DNA from: Gloeocapsopsis sp. IPPAS B-1203
GTDB lineage: Bacteria > Cyanobacteriota > Cyanobacteriia > Cyanobacteriales > Chroococcidiopsidaceae
Assembly: GCF_002749975.1 (NCBI RefSeq)
Contig: NZ_PEIG01000001.1
Span: 186,001-250,000, forward strand
Direction: 5' to 3'
Length of the DNA stretch: 64,000 bases
Shown here: positions 37,373 to 46,671 of the stretch, piece after piece
Layout: each line of letters opens with the position of its first letter
Numbering within the stretch: position 1 is the stretch's first letter
Translations under genes and position numbers: made by a program
The notes under the pieces: generated by a model
The model's database searches: none
What the model saw: only the letters and a program-made list of their open reading frames with translations
Told to the model about the DNA's origin: nothing

Positions 37373-38998
37373 ATGAAGCTAAAACTAAAGCACAAAAAGA
37401 AATGGAGAAATGATAGAAAGCGACCGCATGCAAGCCGGTACGCTAGCTCCTCTGAGAGGACAAGCACATTTTTTACGCAGTTGCAGAAGGCAATCAAGCG
37501 GCTGTCTCCTACTTGGCGAGCCTGCATTCCGCTGTCAATTTTTATTGTATTAGCCTGGGGTTATGCTGCTGTTGCCCAAGATGCTCCTACAGCTAGTCCT
37601 GATCGCACAACACAAGACTTACTAGATCTCAGAGTAGGCTTAGACACTTTGTGGGTGTGTGTTGCGGCTTTTTTGGTATTCTTTATGAACGCTGGTTTTG
37701 GCATGCTAGAAACTGGCTTCTGTCGTCAAAAAAACGCGGTCAATATTCTCGCCAAAAACTTGATTGTCTTTGCGTTATCTACAGTTGCTTTCTGGGCGAT
37801 CGGCTTTGCCCTGATGTTCGGTGATGGCAACGCTTTCTTTGGCACCAATGGCTGGTTTTTGACAGGCGCAGACAATAGCCCATCAACAGGAGATGCCTAT
37901 CAAGGTGTTTTTAGTGCTTTAAACTGGACAGGCGTTCCTTTGGGAGCAAAGTTTTTGTTTCAGTTGGTATTCGCTGGAACTGCTGCGACGATTGTTTCTG
38001 GAGCCGTTGCTGAGCGTATTAAGTTTATTGACTTTTTGATTTTTAGTCTTTTACTAGTAGGAATTGCTTATCCAATTACAGGTCACTGGATTTGGGGCGG
38101 CGGTTGGTTGGCTGATGCTGGCTTTTGGGACTTTGCAGGTTCAACCGTCGTTCACTCAGTTGGTGGTTGGGCAGCGTTAATGGGAGCAGCAATCTTAGGT
38201 CCTCGCTTGGGTAAATACCAAGATGGTGTTTCAGTTGCCATGCCAGGACACAACATGAGTATTGCCATGTTGGGTTGTCTTATTTTGTGGTTAGGTTGGT
38301 TTGGGTTTAATCCTGGTTCTACGATGGCCGTTAGTCCTAGCATTGCTCATATTGCTCTAACAACCAATATTGCAGCTTCAACAGGCGGTATTGCAGCGAC
38401 AATCGTTGCTTGGGTATACCTTGGTAAACCTGACTTATCAATGATTATTAATGGTATCTTGGCAGGTTTGGTAGGAATCACTGCAGCTTGTGCATTTGTG
38501 AGCTTGCCTTGGGCAGCTGTGATTGGGTTCATTGCTGGGGTTATTGTTGTTTTCTCCGTTACTTGGTTCGACAAAATCCACATTGACGATCCTGTGGGTG
38601 CTACCTCGGTTCACCTTGTTTGCGGTATTTGGGGAACTCTTGCAGTTGGTCTATTTGCCGAAGGTCCTGGGGGCGCTTTGAACATCTATGAAGAAGGTGC
38701 AGGTCCCATCCGTGGCTTGTTACTTGGTGGCGGGTTTGGAGGTTTATTACCACAAATCATTGGCGTTCTCTCAGTTGGTGGTTTTACTGTTTTAATTACA
38801 ACTATCTTTTGGTACATCCTAAAAGCGACTTTAGGTATCCGAGTTACACCTCAAGAAGAAGTTGAAGGTTTGGATATTGCTGAACATGGCATGGAAGCCT
38901 ATAGTGGATTCCTCAAAGAAGCAGACGCAAGTGGGATGGCTGACCCTAGTATTTACGGTGGAACACGACGTCCAGGCGATGTTTCTAGTACTTACTAA
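37373..38998 (+). CDS. amt: Ammonium transporter (Amt)
   Basis: The 541-residue inner-membrane channel has a basic N-terminus with a cleavable-signal-like segment (about 50-70), then the eleven-helix Amt core starting near '[28 protein letters not shown]'. '[20 protein letters not shown]' contains the first pore histidine and '[21 protein letters not shown]' the second. It conducts ammonium under nitrogen limitation. An NtcA box upstream and an intrinsic terminator downstream bracket it as a single-gene unit; no glnB follows. The N-terminal extension of about 50 residues is long for the family, so an internal start is possible. Confidence 0.95.
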   Translation: MKLKLKHKKKWRNDRKRPHASRYASSSERTSTFFTQLQKAIKRLSPTWRACIPLSIFIVLAWGYAAVAQDAPTASPDRTTQDLLDLRVGLDTLWVCVAAFLVFFMNAGFGMLETGFCRQKNAVNILAKNLIVFALSTVAFWAIGFALMFGDGNAFFGTNGWFLTGADNSPSTGDAYQGVFSALNWTGVPLGAKFLFQLVFAGTAATIVSGAVAERIKFIDFLIFSLLLVGIAYPITGHWIWGGGWLADAGFWDFAGSTVVHSVGGWAALMGAAILGPRLGKYQDGVSVAMPGHNMSIAMLGCLILWLGWFGFNPGSTMAVSPSIAHIALTTNIAASTGGIAATIVAWVYLGKPDLSMIINGILAGLVGITAACAFVSLPWAAVIGFIAGVIVVFSVTWFDKIHIDDPVGATSVHLVCGIWGTLAVGLFAEGPGGALNIYEEGAGPIRGLLLGGGFGGLLPQIIGVLSVGGFTVLITTIFWYILKATLGIRVTPQEEVEGLDIAEHGMEAYSGFLKEADASGMADPSIYGGTRRPGDVSSTY

Positions 38999-39039
38999 GG
39001 TTTGTTAGCGTACTACTTGTAATTTCTCCATAAGTTGAT

Positions 39040-39066
39040 AACCGTCGCACTGCGGCGGTTTTTTAT
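39040..39066 (+). terminator. Intrinsic terminator of amt
   Basis: AACCGTCGCA / TGCGGCGGTT form a GC-rich hairpin followed by TTTTTATT, 40 bases after the amt stop. Confidence 0.85.
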
Positions 39067-39184
39067 TGAACAGGTAGATGGCTGACTCTAGCACTCAATA
39101 ACCCAAAATCTAAAATCCAAAATGGTGTAAGCATTTGTATGATCGATCTGTGAGATGCTCCAGAAAACGAGAGGCAACACCTGC

Positions 39185-40381
39185 ATGGATACAAAAGCTT
39201 TTAAGCGATCGCTCCAACATTCGGAAAACTACCACCGCAAAGGATTTGGACATCAAGTAGAAGTCGCCACGCAGCTACAATCTGAATATCAAAGCAATTT
39301 AGTGCAAGAAATTCGCGAGAATAACTACACGCTGCAACAGGGTGATGTCACAATTTATCTAGCTAAAGCCTTTGGTTTTTGCTGGGGTGTAGAACGTGCT
39401 GTCGCGATGGCTTACGAAACTCGCCAGCACTTTCCGCAAGAAAGAATTTGGATTACCAACGAAATTATTCACAATCCTTCAGTCAATCAACGTTTGCGGG
39501 AAATGCAAGTTGGCTTTATTCCTGTAGAGGATGGCAAGAAAGACTTTTCGATTGTTGCATCAGGAGATGTTGTGATTCTCCCTGCTTTTGGTGCAAGTGT
39601 TCAAGAAATGCAATTGTTGAATGACAAAGGTTGCACAATTGTCGATACTACTTGCCCTTGGGTTTCCAAAGTTTGGAACACAGTAGAAAAGCACAAAAAA
39701 GGCGAACACACCTCGATTATTCATGGTAAATACAACCACGAAGAAACTCTGGCAACAAGTTCTTTTGCCGGTAAATACCTGATCGTGTTGAACTTGGCAC
39801 AAGCTGAGTATGTTGCTAATTACATTCTCAATGGCGGTGATAAAAACGAATTTTTGGCAAAATTTAGCCGTGCTTGTTCTGCCGGATTTGACCCCGATCG
39901 CGACTTAGAACGAGTTGGAATTGCTAACCAAACAACCATGTTGAAAAGTGAAACTGAGCAAATTGGTAAACTTTTCGAGCATACAATGTTGAAAAAATAC
40001 GGTCCTATCGAGTTAAACGACCATTTTCAAAGCTTCAACACCATTTGTGATGCAACTCAAGAACGTCAAGATGCCATGTTTGAGCTTGTAGAAGAAAAAC
40101 TAGACTTGATGGTTGTAATTGGTGGTTTCAACTCTTCTAACACGACACACTTGCAAGAAATTGCCGTTGAACGCCAGATTCCTTCATATCACATTGATAG
40201 TGTCGATCGCATTGGTCCAGGAAATCGTGTAGAACACAGACAACTTAGCGGCGATTTAGCGGTGACTGAAAATTGGCTACCAGCAGGTGCGATCGCAATT
40301 GGCGTGACTTCTGGAGCCTCTACTCCTGATAAAGTTGTGGCAGATATTATTCAAAATATCTTTGATATCAAACGCAGTTAA
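39185..40381 (+). CDS. ispH: 4-hydroxy-3-methylbut-2-enyl diphosphate reductase
   Basis: The 398-residue Fe-S enzyme performs the last step of the MEP isoprenoid pathway, giving IPP and DMAPP. Cluster cysteines lie in '[12 protein letters not shown]', '[13 protein letters not shown]' and '[13 protein letters not shown]', and the substrate motif '[13 protein letters not shown]' is present. The start at '[10 protein letters not shown]' matches cyanobacterial homologues; a frame ten codons longer begins at 39155. The roughly 50-residue N-terminal extension and the length are usual for cyanobacterial and plastid IspH. Confidence 0.96.
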   Translation: MDTKAFKRSLQHSENYHRKGFGHQVEVATQLQSEYQSNLVQEIRENNYTLQQGDVTIYLAKAFGFCWGVERAVAMAYETRQHFPQERIWITNEIIHNPSVNQRLREMQVGFIPVEDGKKDFSIVASGDVVILPAFGASVQEMQLLNDKGCTIVDTTCPWVSKVWNTVEKHKKGEHTSIIHGKYNHEETLATSSFAGKYLIVLNLAQAEYVANYILNGGDKNEFLAKFSRACSAGFDPDRDLERVGIANQTTMLKSETEQIGKLFEHTMLKKYGPIELNDHFQSFNTICDATQERQDAMFELVEEKLDLMVVIGGFNSSNTTHLQEIAVERQIPSYHIDSVDRIGPGNRVEHRQLSGDLAVTENWLPAGAIAIGVTSGASTPDKVVADIIQNIFDIKRS

Positions 40382-40454
40382 GATTGATTTTGTCCTCTAT
40401 GTGACACAATCGCTAGATAATAGTGATGCAGCATAGAGGAGCAAGTGGCAGCAT

Positions 40455-40928
40455 ATGATTAGGTCTTGGATGGTAATTGGGGCTGTAGCTTTTCTTGTTG
40501 CGCTTGCTGCTAATTTTTTTACGAAAGGCGATCGCCAATGGTTCAAACGCTTGCGTCGTCCTGGATGGTTGACGTTTGAGCCACTAATTCCCATTATTTG
40601 GACTATTATTTTTATCTGTGGTGCTTGGTCAGCATATCTTGTTTGGGAAGCTAATCCTGGTGCTAATTTTACTTGGCTATTAATGGGGTGTTATTTATTA
40701 CTAGAAATAGTGACTATTGCTTACACTCCAGTCATGTTTAGAACACGCAGCCTCAAAGTGGGAACTATTATCGGTGGTACTGGTGCAATTATCGGTCTTT
40801 TATTAGCACTCACTGTCTTACCAATTTCTGGTTGGGCAGCATTATTACTTGTTCCTTATCTCCTTTGGAGTCCAATCGGTACATATACTACTTGGGCTAT
40901 GATGCACCTTAATCCTGCTGATATTTAG
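40455..40928 (+). CDS. TspO/MBR family membrane protein
   Basis: The 157-residue protein has five hydrophobic helices and Trp/Pro-rich motifs of the TspO family: 'RRPGWLTFEPLIPIIWTIIFICGAWSAYLVW' and 'LLLVPYLLWSPIGTYTTWAM'. TspO proteins bind tetrapyrroles and are linked to stress and pigment regulation. This one is more diverged than bacterial TspO proper, so the substrate is uncertain. Confidence 0.82.
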   Translation: MIRSWMVIGAVAFLVALAANFFTKGDRQWFKRLRRPGWLTFEPLIPIIWTIIFICGAWSAYLVWEANPGANFTWLLMGCYLLLEIVTIAYTPVMFRTRSLKVGTIIGGTGAIIGLLLALTVLPISGWAALLLVPYLLWSPIGTYTTWAMMHLNPADI

Positions 40929-41102
40929 TATTCTTCTACTGCATACACGTAATTAATTTAAATGTCATTCTTCTTTGCTAAATCTTTAATTTAGCTTACA
41001 ATTTATCATTTTCTTTATATAAAATTTTTATTCTAAAAGTCTCTTATAACTTAAGCTCAAAGCAACAACTTTGAGAAATATATTTTTAAGTTAACGTCAA
41101 CT

Positions 41103-41149
41103 ATCTCTATTTTTTCCACAACTTTTGTTAGAAAAGTAGAGATTTTTTT
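41103..41149. terminator. Probable terminator hairpin
   Basis: CTCTATTTTTTCCACAAC can pair with GTTAGAAAAGTAGAG around TTTT, followed by ATTTTTTTG on the plus strand. It lies between the TspO-like and RTX genes. Confidence 0.55.
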
Positions 41150-41195
41150 GTCAAAATTCAACTGTATTTCTACTAATATTTAGGTCAGACAACTT

Positions 41196-42893
41196 ATGGC
41201 AACCGTTAAAGGTACACCTAGTAACGATACACTTACTGGCACTCCATTCGCAGATTCAATTTTTGGATTGGCTGGTAACGATAGACTTTTGGGATTGGCT
41301 GGTAACGACTTTCTCGATGGCGGAGTTGGTAATGACTACTTAGAGGGAGGTCATGGTAATGATACTTTATTTGGCGGAGTGAACAACAACCCTGATATTT
41401 TTTTACCAGGTGGTAACGATACCCTCGATGGAGGTATAGGTAATGATGTTTTGAGTGGAGGTGATGGCAATGATGTTTTATCCGGAGGTGCGGGAAATGA
41501 TGGTTTAGGTGGAGATGATGGTAGCGATATTTTGTATGGCGGTGATGGCAATGACACTCTCAACGCTGGCACTGTCTATGTAGAAAACAACTATTACCTT
41601 GGTGATTCTGCTACAGATTTTCTTTATGGTGGTGATGGCAACGATACATATATCGTAGGCGATCAATTTGATGACGAAATTATTGAAGCAGCCAACGCAG
41701 GGATAGATACTGTTTTTGCGTATACCAACTATCAATTAAGTGCAAACGTAGAAAACTTAATTCTACAAGGGCGAGCAACGACGGGAATAGGAAATAACCT
41801 GAACAACTCAATTACAGGTAATTTCAGCAACAATATTCTTAGCGGTGGTGCTGGCAACGATATTATCAATTTTGGCTCTGGCTCGATCTACATTGGCGAT
41901 GATATATTGTATGGCGGTGATGGTAACGATACTCTCTACGCACACAGTTACAGTCGATTGTTCAATGGTTACAACTACTCTCAAGATGAAGACATTTTGT
42001 ATGGAGGTAGTGGTGATGATGTTTTGTATTCTGATGTGAATTGCGTTTTGTACGGAGGTAGTGGTAACGATACACTATACGGTTACTCGTATGGTTCTCT
42101 TCAAGGAGGTGTTGGTGACGACGCTTATTTTGTTAGTCGAGAAATCGTTACAGCCTACGATCCTTTCGACGGATTTCCGTACGAGGTTATCCTTACCGTA
42201 GGTATTGGAGAAACAGCAAACGCGGGAACAGATACTGTTTATGCTTCCTACGATTACACGCTACTCAATAACTTTGAAAATCTAGTTTTGTTGAATGATG
42301 CAACAATAGGCAATGGTAATAGTTTAAATAATGCGATCGCTGGGAACAGTCTTAATAATATCCTGGATGGGAAAGCAGGTAACGACACACTCCAGGGACT
42401 ATCAGGAAATGATACTTTGATTGGTAGTGATGGTGATGACATTCTCATTGGCGCACAGGGTAATGATAGATTGATCGGCGGTAGGGGTATTGATGAGCTT
42501 TATGGTGGTGCAGGCAATGATACTCTTACCTTTGGCGCTATCGATAAACGCCTAGATGGAGGCGGTGGGATAGATACTTTAGCTGTAGACGTGAGTGGTA
42601 TTTTTGTTGACTTGACGATTTTGCCCAACGACAGAATTACAGGAATTGAAATTATCGATTTAACAGGTACGGGGAATAATAGCCTGAAGCTCACGCGCTT
42701 GGATTTATTAGATTTATCAAATACGACAAATCAACTCATTGTCAAAGGGAATGCAGGTGATGCTGTTACTTCCACAGGACAAGGTTGGCTTATTGGTGGT
42801 ACAAGTACGGTGAACGGTATTGCTTACAATCGCTATACATCTGGTGCTGCAACACTCTTAGTCGATACAGATATCACACAGACTATTTCTTGA
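41196..42893 (+). CDS. RTX calcium-binding repeat protein
   Basis: The 565-residue protein is built from RTX nonapeptides ('GGxGNDxLxG'), in three or four blocks separated by beta-rich linkers with 'GTDTVYASYDYTLLNNFENLVLL' repeats. There is no N-terminal signal peptide. The C-terminal 100 residues lack RTX and have 'LTRLDLLDLSNTTNQLIVKGNAGDAV', the likely type I secretion region. RTX repeats bind Ca2+ after export; no catalytic domain is visible, so a structural or S-layer-like surface role is plausible. ABC exporter and membrane fusion genes are not adjacent. Confidence 0.9.
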   Translation: MATVKGTPSNDTLTGTPFADSIFGLAGNDRLLGLAGNDFLDGGVGNDYLEGGHGNDTLFGGVNNNPDIFLPGGNDTLDGGIGNDVLSGGDGNDVLSGGAGNDGLGGDDGSDILYGGDGNDTLNAGTVYVENNYYLGDSATDFLYGGDGNDTYIVGDQFDDEIIEAANAGIDTVFAYTNYQLSANVENLILQGRATTGIGNNLNNSITGNFSNNILSGGAGNDIINFGSGSIYIGDDILYGGDGNDTLYAHSYSRLFNGYNYSQDEDILYGGSGDDVLYSDVNCVLYGGSGNDTLYGYSYGSLQGGVGDDAYFVSREIVTAYDPFDGFPYEVILTVGIGETANAGTDTVYASYDYTLLNNFENLVLLNDATIGNGNSLNNAIAGNSLNNILDGKAGNDTLQGLSGNDTLIGSDGDDILIGAQGNDRLIGGRGIDELYGGAGNDTLTFGAIDKRLDGGGGIDTLAVDVSGIFVDLTILPNDRITGIEIIDLTGTGNNSLKLTRLDLLDLSNTTNQLIVKGNAGDAVTSTGQGWLIGGTSTVNGIAYNRYTSGAATLLVDTDITQTIS

Positions 42894-42918
42894 ATTGTTA
42901 TTAATTCTATAACTGAGG

Positions 42919-42951
42919 GGGTGGAGCTTGCTATACAATTTAGCTCCATCC
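42919..42951 (+). terminator. Hairpin after the RTX gene
   Basis: GGTGGAGCT and AGCTCCATC form a 9-bp stem with a 13-base loop 26 bases after the stop. No T tract follows, so it may serve in mRNA stability instead of termination. Confidence 0.5.
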
Positions 42952-42997
42952 GAGTGCAAGTAAGTGCAGTATTTGCCCCGTACTCAAAAAAAGCTGC

Positions 42998-43969
42998 ATG
43001 CAATCGACAATGGTTAAATTAATTATTCAAATTCCTTGTTATAACGAGGAACGCACGCTAGGAATAACGCTTGCAGCCCTACCCCGCAAGTTACCTGGAA
43101 TTGATTGTATTGAGTGGTTAGTGATTGATGATGGCAGTCGCGATCGCACTCTTGAAGTAGCTAAAACCAATGGTGTCGATCATATTGTTCATTTTCCAAC
43201 AAACCAGGGACTCGCTAAAGCTTTCATGGCAGGTTTGGAAACTAGTCTCAAAGCTGGGGCAGATATTATTGTCAACACTGATGCAGATAATCAATACTGT
43301 GCTACAGATATTCCTAGACTAATTCAACCAATTTTATTACACCAAGCAGAAATTGTTGTTGGTGCTAGACCAATTTGGCAAACTAAACAGTTTTCTTTAT
43401 CTAAAAAACTGTTGCAAAAATTAGGTAGTTGGGTAGTTCAAATTGCCAGTAACACTAAAGTTCCTGATGCACCGAGTGGTTTTCGCGCATTTAGCCGAGA
43501 AGCTGCCTTACAACTTAATGTATTTAATAACTACACCTATACATTAGAAACAATTATCCAAGCAGGGCAAAAAGGCATTGCGATCGCGTCAGTACCAATT
43601 CACACCAACCCAGTCATGCGCCCCTCACGATTGGTTAAAAGTACGCCGAGATATGTTATGCGATCGCTTTTTACTATTCTGCGGATTTTCATGATTTATC
43701 AACCATTGCGCTTTTTCCTCATTTTGGGTAGCCTGCCATCTAGTGTTGGAGTTTTGTTAGGAATTCGTTGGTTACTGTTCTTTTTCTTTGAAACTTCTAC
43801 ACGTACGCGAGTACCAAGTTTAATTCTTGCAGCTATCTTGATTTTGATTGGTTTTCAGCTGTGGATGTTTGGTTTAGTTGCAGACTTAATGGCAGCAAAT
43901 CGCAGACTAGTAGAAGAAGTTCAGTTACGGATGCGGCGGATTGATGCAGAGAAGAGGAGTGAGGGGTGA
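42998..43969 (+). CDS. Family 2 glycosyltransferase (dolichyl-P-mannose synthase-like)
   Basis: The 323-residue protein has a GT-A domain: 'IIQIPCYNEERTL', 'VIDDGSRDRT', the 'NTDADNQY' metal motif and 'APSGFRAFSREAALQL'. Two membrane helices (about 245-265 and 277-300) anchor the C-terminus. Such enzymes move a sugar from a nucleotide donor to undecaprenyl phosphate or a nascent glycan. The last residues (EKRSEG) are read from GAGGAGTGAGG-type repeats. It starts a five-gene same-strand run reaching 50291. Confidence 0.9.
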   Translation: MQSTMVKLIIQIPCYNEERTLGITLAALPRKLPGIDCIEWLVIDDGSRDRTLEVAKTNGVDHIVHFPTNQGLAKAFMAGLETSLKAGADIIVNTDADNQYCATDIPRLIQPILLHQAEIVVGARPIWQTKQFSLSKKLLQKLGSWVVQIASNTKVPDAPSGFRAFSREAALQLNVFNNYTYTLETIIQAGQKGIAIASVPIHTNPVMRPSRLVKSTPRYVMRSLFTILRIFMIYQPLRFFLILGSLPSSVGVLLGIRWLLFFFFETSTRTRVPSLILAAILILIGFQLWMFGLVADLMAANRRLVEEVQLRMRRIDAEKRSEG

Positions 43970-43976
43970 GTGGAGA
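43952..43976. repeat. STRR heptamers at the GT2 3' end
   Basis: GAGGAGT/GAGGGGT/GAGTGGA heptamers cover the last codons and stop of the glycosyltransferase gene. Confidence 0.6.
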
Positions 43977-44049
43977 ATGATGATTTGCTGCAACTTTCAA
44001 TTGGTATAAGCACAAACCTTTTTTCTAGTACTATAAATTGCAACTAATT

Positions 44050-45645
44050 ATGTCTCACCGTGATTTATTTGCCCGTAGTGCTTTGGCTAATATTCCTAAA
44101 ATTTTGACATTACTTGATCGCAATCCACATAGCCCAACTTATGGCTGCTTTGATCGTAACTTTTGGCACTACAAAATTATTGACTTTCCTAGCGGCATGG
44201 CACAGGAATTTGTGTTACCGCTTGCCTTAGCTTACAGTACAAATGTACGAGAAAATCCTTTCTACCACCAGCAAGTTATTCGCGAATGGGTAAAAGCAGG
44301 AATTATTTATGCTGCACAAAGTGCGCACCACGACGGTTCTTGCGACGATTACTTTCCTTACGAACGTGCAAGTGGAGCTGCAGCTTTTTCTTTACTAGCT
44401 TGCATTGAGAGTTACACGCAACTAGGGTTAAAGAATCATACACTGTTGCATTTTTTTTCGCGGCGGGCAGATTGGTTAGCAAGTTATCAAGAAAGTGGGC
44501 AATTAAGCAATCATCAAGCGTTAATTACACTATGTTTATTGCGACTTTCTGAGTTATTCCAAACATCTCGGTGGCATCAAGCGATCGCTCAACGTTTAGA
44601 ACTCGTACTATCGTGGCAAAGTTCTGAAGGATGGTTTCAAGAATACGAAGGCTGCGATCCTGGCTACCATACAATGACAATTTCCTGCTTAGCAAGAATT
44701 TATCAACTCCAGCCTGAGGTGCGGTTAAAAGAAGCACTGATCAAAGCTGTCAACTTAGCAGCACAGTTTGTTCATCCTGATGGTTCTTATGGTGGAGAAT
44801 ACACGAGTCGCAATACTTATAATTTCTTTCCCCACGGTTTTGAAGTTATTGGGCACTGGATGCCAGAAGCTTTACAAGTCAGCGATCGCTTTTTAGAAGG
44901 ACTAGCCAAAGGACTAGCACCTTGTTATGCCGACGATCATATCATTGGACATCATACATGGAATTATTTATTAGCATGGCGTGATTTTGTCCCACAGCGT
45001 CCCGCACCGATGATACATCCTCAAGGACGAGTCTGGCTCAAAGAAGCAAAAATTTTAATTGAACGTCGAGAAAATACAGAGTTATATTTAGCCCTAAACA
45101 AAGGAGGGGTATTTAAACTATTTCGCAACAATCAATTAGTTGTATCAGATACGCAGATTTCATTCCAAGTTGAAGTCAAAGGTAAACTAAAAAACTGTGT
45201 TGCTCATCTCATTGATACTTATAACATTAACATCAACGACGAAGAGATAACAATTGCTGGTGCTATGGGTTGGGCAAAACAAAAACAGATGACGCCGTTA
45301 AATTTACTGATTTTACGTGTTGTCATGCTCATTTTTGGACGCTTTTTTCCTAACTTAATTCGTAAGTTACTCCAAAAGATGCTAATCACAGGTAAACAAA
45401 ATGCTCCTTTTTACTTCATGCGAAAATTACGCTGGAGTCAAGGGAAATGGTGCGTGAGCGATGAAGTACATACTCCAACATGGCATAACGTCATTCATGC
45501 TGGAATTAGTGGCGATCAAACTTCAATTTATGTTGTCATGAGTCGTACATTTCAACTAAATCAATTACAACCGTGGATAAATTTAACACCAAAAATTAGA
45601 ACACTGTCTCTTGGAGAAGCATTAAAGATAGAACGTTATATTTAA
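44050..45645 (+). CDS. Unknown protein with toroid-like and beta domains
   Basis: The ATG at 44050 follows a TTG-start alternative at 44038. The 531-residue protein has no signal peptide. Residues about 1-320 show repeated helical pairs with aromatic loops ('FWHYKIIDFPSGMAQEFVLPLALAY', 'DDYFPYERASGAAAFSLLAC', 'GGEYTSRNTYNFFPHGFEVIGHWMPEAL', 'HHTWNYLLAW'), as in alpha/alpha-toroid sugar-processing enzymes. Residues about 340-531 look like a beta sandwich ('LYLALNKGGVFKLFRNNQLVVSDT'). The plan recalls heparinase II/III-type lyases, but I see no signature I can trust. Its place between a GT2 and two GT-C-like genes suggests polysaccharide work. Confidence 0.7.
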   Translation: MSHRDLFARSALANIPKILTLLDRNPHSPTYGCFDRNFWHYKIIDFPSGMAQEFVLPLALAYSTNVRENPFYHQQVIREWVKAGIIYAAQSAHHDGSCDDYFPYERASGAAAFSLLACIESYTQLGLKNHTLLHFFSRRADWLASYQESGQLSNHQALITLCLLRLSELFQTSRWHQAIAQRLELVLSWQSSEGWFQEYEGCDPGYHTMTISCLARIYQLQPEVRLKEALIKAVNLAAQFVHPDGSYGGEYTSRNTYNFFPHGFEVIGHWMPEALQVSDRFLEGLAKGLAPCYADDHIIGHHTWNYLLAWRDFVPQRPAPMIHPQGRVWLKEAKILIERRENTELYLALNKGGVFKLFRNNQLVVSDTQISFQVEVKGKLKNCVAHLIDTYNININDEEITIAGAMGWAKQKQMTPLNLLILRVVMLIFGRFFPNLIRKLLQKMLITGKQNAPFYFMRKLRWSQGKWCVSDEVHTPTWHNVIHAGISGDQTSIYVVMSRTFQLNQLQPWINLTPKIRTLSLGEALKIERYI

Positions 45646-45685
45646 TTTAGATAAGTATATTTAATATTTATTTCAATTTACTTTA

Positions 45686-46648
45686 ATGAAAAGATTTTTT
45701 TCTATCTGTGTTAGCCTTTTCATGCTGGGAATTATTTATTGGAAAATTGACTTTCCTCAATTATTGCAAGTTTTACAAAATAGCAATGTTTGGTGGCTGG
45801 TAATTAGTTTGAGCATGGTTGTTCCGTTGACTCTCCTTACTGCATGGCGACTGCAACAGCTCATGCCTACAGACAAACGATTAGGATTTGGTGAAGCAAT
45901 TCGTTTAATTTTAGCAGCAAGTGTCTTAAATATGGTTTTACCATCAAAAATGGGGGATATTGCTAAAGCTTTTTTTATGAAAGAACGAGGGCAAATAAGT
46001 GGCTCTCTATCTTTATCTTTGGTCGTTTTTGAAAAAGCTTGCGATCTGCTTTCACTACTTTTATGGTGTGTATTTGGATTGCTATTTTACTCACAGCAAA
46101 ATTGGTTGTTCTGGATCATGACAGCCAGTGTTAGCTTAGGATTGATTTTTGGTATGCTATTACTTGCTTCGCAACAATTTGCACAAGTTTTTTTTGATAT
46201 TGGTAAATTTATTCTACCTAGATTTAGCTCAAAGCTAGCAAAACTACAGTCCTCTTGGGGGCAAATGCACAATTATTTTTGGCGCGATCGCACCCACTTA
46301 TTGCTAATAGTTACAACTTCTATATTTATTTGGTTTTTACATTTATTACAAATCTGGTTTTTTATTTTTGCCATCAATGCTTGGACACCTTTTTTGGCTA
46401 ATCTAGCATTATCCCCTTTAGCAATTTTGGCAGGGCTATTGCCGTTAACTTTTGCCGGAGTAGGAACCCGTGATGCTGCCCTGATTGTATTCTACCAACC
46501 TTATTTTGATGCACCAACAGCAGCAGCTTTAGGATTACTGTGTACTTCACGATATATTCTACCTGCGATCGCTGGTTTACCTTTTCTAGGACAATACTTG
46601 ACAATGCTACAAACTATCCGAAATGGAAAGCAGTCTATCCGTTATTAA
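45686..46648 (+). CDS. LPG-synthase-TM-like (YbhN/UPF0104) membrane protein
   Basis: The 320-residue protein has seven to eight hydrophobic segments and family motifs 'NMVLPSKMGDIAKAFFMKERG' (near 95) and 'ILAGLLPLTFAGVGTRDAALIVFY' (near 255). It is the flippase-like fold without the synthase domain. In polysaccharide clusters such proteins may translocate a lipid-linked precursor; that is inference. It starts 40 bases after the toroid-like gene. Confidence 0.85.
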   Translation: MKRFFSICVSLFMLGIIYWKIDFPQLLQVLQNSNVWWLVISLSMVVPLTLLTAWRLQQLMPTDKRLGFGEAIRLILAASVLNMVLPSKMGDIAKAFFMKERGQISGSLSLSLVVFEKACDLLSLLLWCVFGLLFYSQQNWLFWIMTASVSLGLIFGMLLLASQQFAQVFFDIGKFILPRFSSKLAKLQSSWGQMHNYFWRDRTHLLLIVTTSIFIWFLHLLQIWFFIFAINAWTPFLANLALSPLAILAGLLPLTFAGVGTRDAALIVFYQPYFDAPTAAALGLLCTSRYILPAIAGLPFLGQYLTMLQTIRNGKQSIRY

Positions 46649-46671
46649 CTCGTGATTCTTAATTAAATAAA

